Below are positions 1 through 7,117 of a DNA stretch of 11,425 bases, one piece after another (position 1 is the stretch's first letter; the number at the start of each line of letters is the position of its first letter). This stretch comes from Fomitopsis serialis (lineage: Eukaryota; Basidiomycota; Agaricomycetes; Polyporales; Fomitopsidaceae): positions 1-11,425 of the forward strand of contig NW_025955746.1 in NCBI RefSeq assembly GCF_022376445.1. The letters are read 5' to 3'. Both the position numbers and the translations under genes were made by a program. The notes beneath the pieces were generated by a model, which searched no databases, was not told the origin of the DNA, and saw only the letters and a list, made by a program, of their open reading frames with translations.

Positions 1-989
1 CTAATTCCTATGCAGACCTCCTAAAGGATGAGACCTCAGAAGTCGACTTGGTCGGGCCTACCCTGCAATCGCTGAAGATCCTCCTCGATAAACCCGCCGA
101 CCTGGTGGATACTGATAACAAGTACGAGAAAGTGATTCATGGTATCCTTTCTGCCTGCTTGGTGAACGTCGATGAGATGAGGTCAGTCCTCCTCTCGCAA
201 TTGGACGAAGTGATTTCTTAGTCAATGAACATACGTGCAGGGGGCGACAAGGGGTCATCTCAACGAGAAAGATCAAGACTAACCTTCTAGCTGCTGTGCT
301 CATCTTGACTGTGATTCCTCCAAACGTGAAGGTCGGACGCGCAATCCTAGATCACTGCTGTTTCTTGCTTTCGCAGAAACTGTCAGACGCGGACGAGGTG
401 AGCATTTCTGGATCAGTCGATACACGACATTACGTCTGACGCTTTGCAGGCATCACTGACGGCAGCTCACTGCGCCAAGACGTTGATACTTGCGTCGACA
501 TCTGGCAATGCTGTGCTTCGTCATTGCGCAAGACTACTCTTGCCTGGCATGGTCGAATGTCTTGCCAAGATCGCTGCGTCTGTTGCAGACGATGCTACTG
601 ATTCTCAGCTAGCCATGGCAGACGAGATCTTCAAGGCACTCACCGCGTTATTGTCATCTCTCCCAGAGGAGCTTCGTAAGTGATCACATTATTATTCAAA
701 GGCCTGTTGATAATCTTTGCATATAGGCTCGCGAGCTCTGGGTGTTCTGATGCCAGCCATGATCCTGCTACTCGATCCTACCCGAGTCATTACGTCGAAG
801 ATGCACACACAGAGTGTTCGGCAACTCCTTGCGATTGCTGCAGTTTCACCAGCCGCGTTTAAGGAAGCGACAGGCAAGCTCAACCAGCAGATGCGCGATA
901 CGTTGGAGACTTCTGTCAGACAGGCTGTTGGCAACCGAGGTCCTGCAGTGGATGCGCCCAAACCACAAATCTCTCTGAGGTCATTCTGA
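1..989 (+). CDS. LAA1: LAA1/HEATR5-like HEAT-repeat protein, C-terminal part (5' truncated by window)
   Basis: Four exons join in frame: 3-181 (a codon starts at base 3), 241-397, 450-675 and 727-989, giving the last 274 residues and a TGA stop. Introns 182-240, 398-449 and 676-726 are GT-AG with donors GTCAGT, GTGAGC and GTAAGT; 398-449 has a CTGAC branch-like site. The protein is almost entirely alpha-helical and leucine/alanine rich, as in HEAT repeats (for example AAHCAKTLILAS, HCARLLLPGMVECLAKIAA). It ends in a short polar linker and PQISLRSF. This matches my memory of the C-terminus of basidiomycete Laa1/HEATR5 proteins, very large (about 2,000 residue) factors that help the AP-1 clathrin adaptor load at the trans-Golgi and endosomes. 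Only the tail is visible, so another HEAT protein is possible. Coding and splicing are secure; the family name is moderate. Confidence 0.68.
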
Positions 990-1415
990 AGGACATTACA
1001 CATATCATTGTCGACGGGATAGACTAGTGGTAACTTATTGCGCTTGGAATGTTCCTGGACCGGCCTCCGTCAAAGTGTACCTCTCGACAAATCAAATTCT
1101 CTACCAGCGTCCTCGTGAACTCAATTGGACAGTGGGACGCGGAACACACTACATATGTATTCCACGCAGGTTCTATCCACAGAACGACATTGCAGACATA
1201 GGCTATGGCAGGCCAACTCTGCGCATCGTGCATATCAACCCCCCTGTGACATTGAAATATACGAGCCTACTGTGCTCCCAAGAGACGTGAGGACGGTCTA
1301 TCAGCCTAGCGAGCATACGATCAACAGACTACGATGCTATTTAAGATACGGTTGACTATAAAAATGACGAAGCGTAGAGCCACATACAATAAAAGCTGCA
1401 TTATAGGCCATCCCA
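990..1415. other. Convergent intergenic region between the HEAT-repeat gene and the Hrp1-like gene
   Basis: This holds the 3' untranslated regions of two genes that point at each other. An AATAAA on the plus strand at 1388-1393 is a possible polyadenylation signal for the left gene, but it lies about 400 nt beyond that stop, so nearer weak signals may be used. The open frames here (for example 1027-1290 plus) have no recognisable protein character. No RNA gene or repeat was seen. Confidence 0.6.
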
Positions 1416-1966
1416 CTACCGAGCATAGGGATGGTACCCATGTTGTCCCCGCACGGCGTTCCTTGTCGGGCCCACGCCCGCATTCATCATCGGACTTCCC
1501 CTCCCCCGTGCCATAGGGCTCATGCCCCCGCCCATGCCGCCCATCATCCCCATGCCCTGCCTCATCATCGGACCCCCATTGTTCATAAAGTTTCGCATCA
1601 TGCCCATGTTCTGCGTGTTCATCCCCATGGGGCCCATGCCCATCCGCAAGTTGCCGCCGCCCATGTTGCTGCCCATGTTCGCCATGCCCATGCCCCGGGA
1701 AGCGTTCATACCGCCGCCCATGCCGGCCCCCATTGGTGAGCCCATCCCGCCGCCGCCGCTCATCCCGCCGAAGCCCCCCATCTGCGGGCTCATGGGCATC
1801 ATGCCCATGCCACCGCCACCACCACTCGTGTTGCCCATGCCCATGCCCATGCCCATGCCTGCGCCCATCGGATTCATGCCCATGGGCATGGTGCCGCCCA
1901 TCATGGGGAGCTGCCCCATCATCAGCATGGACATCTGCTGGGGGTTCACGGCTGGCCGCTGCGCCG
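1416..1966 (-). repeat. GGCATG-rich coding low-complexity tract (Met/Gly-rich domain)
   Basis: On the minus strand this stretch is dominated by GGC/GGG and ATG codons. It includes a short tandem run of ATGGGC units around 1835-1858, encoding GMGMGMGM. About 46 methionines fall within roughly 150 residues, with glycine, asparagine and serine between them. The same base composition leaves long open frames on the opposite strand (for example 1522-2046), which are shadows. The tandem codons are a place where length polymorphism between strains would be expected. Confidence 0.85.
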
Positions 1967-3524
1967 CCTGGAAACCCATGCTGTTTGCTCCGGCCTCGTA
2001 TGTCGACTCGCGTGTCGTTCGGCCCATGCGAGATTGGTCGCGTTGATTGCGCGGTTGTGCAACCTTTACCTCGATCTGTGGCTGGGCGTGAGCCTTGGAG
2101 TAATCCACGGGGTACGGACAACATACCGCTTTGTCGTCGAGTATCAAGTCGCTTCGACCGACGAGCTGGTCGGTGTTGCTCGCATCCTCGAATGTGACGA
2201 AACCGAAGCCCTTTGACCGACCGGTCTCTCGGTCGACCATGACAGTGCAATCGACGACCTTGCCGAATGACGAGAAGAATGCTCGCATTGAGTCGGACGC
2301 CGTGACATGCGATAAGCCACCGACAAAGTAGCGTGTGTTACGGAGATGCTCCTCTCGAGGAATGGCTCGCTTTGGGTCAATCTATGGAGAGGTCGCAGTA
2401 CACCGGTGAGTGCGCGACCATAGAGCTCTGAATGCATCTACCTACCGATTTCCCGTCGAGAATGTGTTCTCGTGTCATCACGGTATTCACGGAGCTCGGT
2501 TCTTTGAAGGTAAGGAAGGCGAACCCTCGCGAGCGTCCATCCTGGTCACGTAGAATGGTGCAGTCTTCAACGTCGCCGAACTCTGAGAAGTATTTTCTCA
2601 GACCCTCTGATTAACGCACGTGAGGGCAACAATCAGCATGGCAGGATCAAGATCGACAGAACCAACGAGTACCATCAGTTGTATCCCAACTCAGGCCACC
2701 GACGAACAGTTTGCTGGATATGTAGGCACCGAGTAGAGAATTGTTGATAATAGCATTGTCCGGTTATCGTAGCGAAGACAAGTACGGTGACATGTTGAGG
2801 AGTACCATGGATTGTGTCGAAAGCGATTAGTCGGTGTCGTAAGGAGAGCAGGCGGCGAGGCATTGCAGACAGGCTAGGAACATAGACGCACGAGAGAGGG
2901 AGACAGAGGCAGAGACACAGCACAGTCGTACGGTGCGTAACAGTAGCGACAACAACCGTATGGTGTTAGACGATACGAAGCCAGAACTGTAGGTGTCACG
3001 TAGCGTGTCTGACTCGTGAAGTACCAGATATCCATGTATGCGTGCGTCGTCCAATCCAGTACGCCTGTACGAGCTCGACAGAACAGGGGGAAGCACTCAC
3101 CCTTCGTCTTTCATCTCTGACGGCCTCACAGCCCGCCTACCAGAGGCATCTTGAAGGGAATTGTTCGACGAGTCGTTTCCGCCCGACGGCTGCGACGTCG
3201 AAGATCTGCTCTGTCGTTCCTGTGCAGGAGTCTGCTTGTATGCAGAGAATTGTTGTGCGATTTGCGCCGAATAGGATAGTTCAGACTGGGATGGTTTTGC
3301 TGGCAAAGAGCTAACTCCTGTCGGAGTTTTGGTCTCCTCTAGCGGTGACTGTAGTGACTTTGCTTCATGAAAAGCATGTTGTGTCGGCGAGGAGGCTTGA
3401 GATGCGGGTTCTTTCATGTCCGTGCTATCGCCATAGAGGTCTGCAAATACTCAGCGCTGTGAGGCACGTTGAGGTTTCCCTTTCGCCTACCGTCGTAGAT
3501 ATCATCCTCGAGTGCAGCAGGCAT
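1416..3524 (-). CDS. HRP1: Hrp1/Nab4-like hnRNP: two RRMs, Met/Gly-rich tail, PY-NLS
   Basis: Six exons on the minus strand: 3524-3491, 3440-3101, 2713-2673, 2606-2446, 2381-2127 and 2075-1416. They total 1,491 nt, giving 496 aa (yeast Hrp1 is 534 aa). The start is the ATG at 3524-3522; exons 1 and 2 join to give an acidic N-terminus EDDIYDDLYGD. RRM1 (about residues 126-200) has RNP2 LFVGGL and RNP1 RGFAFLTF. RRM2 (about 210-283) has RNP2 YFVGGL and RNP1 KGFGFVTF. The linker IDPKRAIPREE is near-identical to the Hrp1 linker. From about residue 324 the tail is Met/Gly-rich, and it ends RGQHGYHPYAR. Yeast Hrp1 binds the UA-rich polyadenylation efficiency element as CF IB, shuttles between nucleus and cytoplasm, and is imported by Kap104. 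I infer the same role here. DAZAP1/Musashi-like proteins share the RRM pair, but the linker and C-terminus favour Hrp1. Confidence 0.9.
2076..2126 (-). other. Stop-free 51-nt intron within RRM2 of the Hrp1-like gene
   Basis: On the minus strand it begins GTATGT and ends CCACAG, with a GGCTCACG branch-like site near the acceptor. Its length is a multiple of three and it has no in-frame stop, so a simple ORF reads straight through it and adds 17 residues. Removing it restores the RRM2 beta-4 strand (LILDDKA joined to IEVKVAQPRN), as the family expects. It should be annotated as an intron. Confidence 0.88.
2714..3100 (-). other. Exceptionally long (387 nt) intron 2 of the Hrp1-like gene
   Basis: Donor GTGAGT at 3100-3095 and acceptor ATCCAG at 2719-2714. 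Splicing gives MKDEG joined to KLFVGGLSWDTT, exactly the start of RRM1, so the boundaries are secure. All other introns in this window are 49-74 nt, so this one is more than five times longer. It contains a CT-rich tract on the transcribed strand (opposite 2891-2925) followed by an internal TAG acceptor-like site at 2874, and a GTACTC donor-like site at 2805. These could bound a 68-nt cassette exon. No RNA gene was recognised inside it. Confidence 0.85.
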
Positions 3525-3612
3525 GGTCAAAGTGAGCGAAGCCTGAGGGATATGGCGAGAGGAAAGGGGTCGCAGTGTCTCGGCTCCCGGGTGCCTCGCT
3601 ACAAGGCCTGAA

Positions 3613-3620
3613 GTCACGTG
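3613..3620. promoter_or_regulatory. GTCACGTG E-box / CDEI-like site upstream of the Hrp1-like gene
   Basis: GTCACGTG lies about 90 nt upstream of the ATG at 3524. It fits RTCACRTG, the site bound by the fungal bHLH factor Cbf1 (and related Tye7-type factors). A second perfect copy lies at 4068-4075. Function is inferred from sequence only. Confidence 0.45.
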
Positions 3621-3776
3621 CAATCAAGATACATTCCACAGCTGCTGATTTACAAATCGTAGCGGCGCAAGCGCCGATCCCCGACTCCTGCATGGCACAC
3701 AGCTACTCAACCCGCCACAGCAGCACCATAGTATATTATGTGTGTATTGTAATATTGTACCATCGGAATGGTATGG

Positions 3777-3845
3777 AGACTCAATTGGAAGCCCTCACGC
3801 CCGCGGCGGCTTCGCCGCCCGGGCGTCTCGGGCTTCCACGAGTCT
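3777..3845. repeat. GC-rich imperfect inverted repeat (hairpin)
   Basis: The arms TGGAAGCCC (3786-3794) and GGGCTTCCA (3830-3838) are perfect complements. Inside them CGCCCG and CGGGCG pair, and GGCGGC / GCCGCC close on a TTC loop at 3811-3813. Short flanking complements AGACTC and GAGTCT (3777-3782, 3840-3845) extend the arms. It resembles a small foldback or dispersed palindromic repeat. Nothing in it codes for protein. Confidence 0.75.
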
Positions 3846-4067
3846 GAGCTAAGTACACGGTGAACTTACTTACCATTATACATAAGCACTACAGTGCATG
3901 CGAGGGCTCCCAACGTAATAGAGGCCCTCTTGCCTTTGGGAGGAGTTATTTGGTGGTCAAAGATCCAGACGTCCAGACGCAGCCAGATGCGCGGTCGGAT
4001 CCAACTGCCTCGAGCTGCCTCGTAAGACACTCGAGCATTGCTGCGATACCGCTTATGGGAATTGTAA

Positions 4068-4075
4068 GTCACGTG
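4068..4075. promoter_or_regulatory. Second GTCACGTG E-box / CDEI-like site
   Basis: An identical octamer to the one at 3613, about 545 nt upstream of the Hrp1-like ATG and about 270 nt past the ALDH stop. It could serve either transcription unit, or neither. Confidence 0.35.
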
Positions 4076-4342
4076 TTTCCCACGGAGGGAACGGCATCGC
4101 CGGCTGCGAACGACTTATGGTCGACAAAGCCCTCCTCTCCCTCCGGTCGGAGTCGGGGATATAGTAAGCGCAGTATTCGGCCTGCTGCGACTATTGTATG
4201 TATCAACAATTGGAGGTAATGATCACCGAAGATGTCACGAAGAGAACTCGATATTCGGGGACAAGCCTCAAGTCGTACCAGAGGTAATCCTTCACAGGGC
4301 CCCCGACTGAGACCGTCCCAGAAGATCACGCTTGCCGGCCGT

Positions 4343-6562
4343 TCACGCCGTAGGAGAGAATTGCACGCCTTGAGCGAGCGGGGCTTCGTCTGAGAAGTTG
4401 ATGGTGCAAGCACTCCAGCGCACGTATTGTTTCCAGGCATCGCCGCCCGACTCACGACCCCTGGACATAATCTCAGTATAAAGGTGTCCATGTTTGAGAG
4501 ACACCACATACCATCCAGTGCTCTACCAAATTCACAGGGCAGACACATTCAGTCAAAAGGTATTCGAGCTGCGCTAGTCTTACCTTGTTCCCTCCGAAAG
4601 CTGCCCCAATTTCAGCGCCGCTTGTGCCGACGTTCACCTGGCGATTCGATCATTCGGATGTATATGCGCAGAATTATTGACGAAGCTTACGTTGACAATG
4701 CCCGCATCGGACCCCGCTGGCCCGATCCACTTACCAACATTGCGCAGATCCCTCGTCCATAAGCTACTGCTCAATCCCTAGGTAGAGCACGTCAGTCTGT
4801 CTCATACTCTCCATAGCCATACAACTTCCCAAGGGACGAATTACCTGGGGAGCACCGTTGTTCCACGCAATCGCCTGTTCGAGTTCGTCAAATACGCCGA
4901 CACAGAGCACAGGTGCGAACGTCTCCCGACTCCACACGGCGTCCTTCACGTTGACTGAAGTCGGTACCGCGATGGTCGGCATGACGAAGTTACCGCCGTC
5001 GAGCGGCTTCGCCAAGCCTTGGTACGGCGTGCCACCGGCGAGGATCTGGGCACCCTCCTTGCGCAAACGGTCCACGGCGTTAGAGTAGATCCCCACTGCA
5101 GCGCGCGTGTGCAGGGGGCCGAGGAGGGTCGCTTGATCGAGTGGATCCCCTGGGCGAATGGTCGCGTAGAGTGACTGAAGACGTTCGATGAAGGCTGGGG
5201 CGATGTCCCGGTGCAGATACAGCCTTCTCGTGGAAGTGCAGCGCTGTCCAGCCGTCCCGACAGCACCGAAGAAGACAGCAGGCACTGCGAGGTCGAGGTC
5301 GGCATCGGGCATGATTATGGATGCTAGGTGGAACCCGTAGCGTCAGCTCACGGTAGAACGAGTTGGAAACGGTGACTTGCCATTGTTTCCGCCAAGTTCG
5401 AGCAGCACCTTTCCGAAGCGACTCTGTACTACCTTACCTACTTGTCGACCAACAGCTTCGCTGCCAGTGAAGGATACTGTTCCAGCATGTCGGTTTTTGT
5501 ATGTCCGATTTTAGCGGATAGACCCACCCATATCAACGTCCTGACTTTCGACGACCGCTTCGCCGACACTCTTCCCTCCGGTTACAAGTCCAGCAACAGC
5601 ACCTGGTATGCCATTCCTCTCCAGTACTCCCGAGATAATTTTCGTGATAGCAATCGAACAGAGTGAGGTACTCGGAGAGGGCTTCCAGAGCGTGGCATTG
5701 CCAGCAGCGAGTGAGAGTGCCAAGTTCCTGTCCGGCGTGAGAGAGGTAAAACGTTCATTTAGAGCACCATCATTACCATCCGTAGACAGCCACCGGGAAG
5801 TTAAAGGCAGAGAGGACCGCGACAACACCCAAAGGGTTGGGGACTGGAATGAGTGTGAGCATATAACTCATGCTTTGCAGTATGACAGAGGAAACTGTAC
5901 CTTCGAGAATACTATGCCCTGCTCTCTCAGAGGCAACGACTCGACCATTCATCATGCGTGACAGACCAACGGCGTAGTCAGCCTGTGTTCCCACTTCAGC
6001 GCGCAACAAAGCTGTAAGACGGATGTTCGCGCACTATGTCAATAAACTCTTGCACCTCGCCAGTTCCCTCTGTCTTGATTTTTCCCATCTCGAGGGATAC
6101 GAGCGCACCTAACTCATCACGCTACACGAGAGGTATATTAGCCGGTGCACAAGAGCGTACGACATGGCAGACCTTCGTAGCCAACGCCTCCCTGATTTGC
6201 CGGAGTATCTCTCCCCTCTTCGGAGCTGGCATCGTTCTGAACCAAGTGTATGCCTCCTTGGACTTCTCCAATGCTGTCTGAAGTTCTTGAGGGGAAGCCT
6301 ATGTTCGCAGGAGCACTTAAGCACTGTGATTTCAGAAAGTATGCAGAGCACCTACGGAGCGAACGCGCGCCAGGACCTCACCAGTTGTGGGACATACGCT
6401 CTCGAGAATATCCCCAGAGCCCACCCATTCCCCATGATACACACCGGGCAGCTCACCATCTGCAGGAATACCAACAGCGGAGAGCACCGCCGACGCACGA
6501 GTGGACAGTTCTCGGACATACTGTCGGTGCACGACTGCCAGGGCCCTCCTAGGGAACATCAT
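4343..6562 (-). CDS. Aldehyde dehydrogenase, ALDH7 (antiquitin / aminoadipic semialdehyde dehydrogenase) family
   Basis: Twelve exons on the minus strand: 6562-6356, 6298-6173, 6121-6035, 5982-5901, 5843-5777, 5727-5528, 5476-5381, 5323-4845, 4777-4691, 4637-4584, 4522-4512 and 4460-4343. They total 1,614 nt, giving 537 aa, the usual ALDH7 length plus a leader. The protein is collinear with human ALDH7A1: [31 protein letters not shown] (catalytic Asn182), SFTGSEAVG (NAD loop), LLELGGNN (general base Glu283), [12 protein letters not shown] (nucleophile Cys317, preceded by Arg316, which in ALDH7A1 binds the aminoadipate carboxylate), [16 protein letters not shown] and final APLAQGVQF. The first residues [19 protein letters not shown] are basic and amphipathic, suggesting mitochondrial import. 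The family oxidises alpha-aminoadipic semialdehyde in lysine breakdown, and also betaine or lipid-derived aldehydes. Catalytic residues are intact, so the broken single-frame appearance is introns, not decay. Confidence 0.93.
4512..4522 (-). other. 11-nt microexon (exon 11) of the ALDH7 gene
   Basis: On the minus strand AGCACTGGATG sits between a 61-nt intron (4583-4523, GTAAGA...GTAG) and a 51-nt intron (4511-4461, GTATGT...CCAG). It supplies the bases for S-T-G and the first two of the next W, so the product reads GGNK-STGW-GRES across three exons. The ALDH7 motif at this place needs exactly these residues; skipping the exon would shift the frame. Confidence 0.88.
5324..5380 (-). other. GC-AG intron (intron 7) of the ALDH7 gene
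   Basis: The 57-nt intron starts GCAAGT and ends CCTAG on the minus strand. Joining 5381 to 5323 gives [18 protein letters not shown], as the family demands. No GT donor nearby gives that join. GCAAGT is the classic non-canonical GC donor consensus. Confidence 0.87.
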
Positions 6563-7117
6563 CGTCTTGAAGTTCTATAGGCGGAAGGTAGGATGGTCGA
6601 CGTGATATATATGTGCGATTGCAACGAGCGGTACATCGTGACAACTGCCTCAGGCGACCTCTGTAGCGGTGTAGCCGCCCACTGTATGATCCGTACCGGT
6701 TGACTTTCCCCGCATCAGCAAGATCCCATCGCTACTGAACGCCTGTCATCCTTCGGCCAATTCCGACCCACCAATATATGGCAATGGGGCGACCAGGATA
6801 ATATTCTGGCATTGAACTTGGCGAAATAGGAATGAACATAAGTGGTATATATGCATAGTTCTACCGTACACGCTAAGCCTTATCCTCGATGCCCTGCTTC
6901 AGATATTTGAGTACCTGTACAACCCCCAATCCACCGTCCATGTAATAAGTTATTGCACAGACGAACTAACAGCAAATGCGCGACTGCAGACATGATAGCT
7001 CATAGCTCAATGACAGTGCTTTCGCAAAGACCAAGCAACTGCACGTTGAGAAGGCACTAGATAACAGGGGCCCGAGGGCGTAACGACACACCTCTCCCAA
7101 CCCTCTACATCAACCGA
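6563..7117. other. Intergenic region: ALDH7 promoter side and VHS-GAT gene 3' end
   Basis: The 555 nt lie between two minus-strand genes. An ATATATAT run at 6605-6612 is 43-50 nt upstream of the ALDH ATG and could act as a TATA element; another TATATAT lies at 6846-6852. No canonical AATAAA was seen on the minus strand just past the VHS-GAT stop. No convincing ORF, tRNA or repeat was found. Confidence 0.55.
6605..6612 (-). promoter_or_regulatory. TATA-like element before the ALDH7 gene
   Basis: ATATATAT (self-complementary) stands 43-50 nt before the ALDH start codon. This spacing is compatible with a core promoter only if the 5' leader is very short. Many fungal promoters lack TATA, so this is a weak call. 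Confidence 0.3.

Larger units (their letters stand above)
3525..4342. other. Intergenic region: ALDH 3' end and promoter side of the Hrp1-like gene
   Basis: These 818 nt separate two minus-strand genes, so they hold the ALDH terminator and the Hrp1-like promoter. Visible elements are GTCACGTG at 3613-3620, an AT-rich patch near 3728-3760, a CCAAT on the minus strand at 3784-3788, a GC-rich hairpin at 3777-3845, and a second GTCACGTG at 4068-4075. Open frames at 3575-3847 and 3860-4219 (plus) and 3866-4072 (minus) show no recognisable protein family. Confidence 0.6.

Noticed and set aside
1027..1290. Plus-strand open frame between the convergent genes
   Set aside because: No family resemblance, no splice signals and position within expected 3' untranslated sequence.
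1835..1858. CRISPR-like or tandem non-coding repeat
   Set aside because: The short repeated ATGGGC units are codons of the Met/Gly-rich domain, with no spacers.
1522..2046. Long plus-strand open frame rich in Met and Pro, opposite the Hrp1-like tail
   Set aside because: It is the antisense shadow of the GGC/ATG-rich coding tract; its Pro/Met/Ile pattern follows directly from the other strand and it has no domain or splice support.
1733..2197. Second plus-strand open frame across the same tract
   Set aside because: Same cause: GC-rich codon bias of the minus-strand gene suppresses stops on the opposite strand.
3866..4072. Minus-strand 68-codon frame ending at a GTAAGT, with a hydrophobic run (ITLGALACTVVLMYN)
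   Set aside because: I considered a small mitochondrial assembly protein such as Pet117, but the conserved residues do not line up and no suitable acceptor or second exon follows within normal intron length.
4069..4548. Minus-strand 159-codon open frame over the ALDH 3' end
   Set aside because: It is out of frame with the ALDH exons, which carry strong family motifs; the product resembles no known protein.
4343..6562. Decayed ALDH pseudogene with many frameshifts
   Set aside because: Every apparent frame break coincides with a proper intron of 49-67 nt, and the joined 537-codon protein keeps all catalytic residues.
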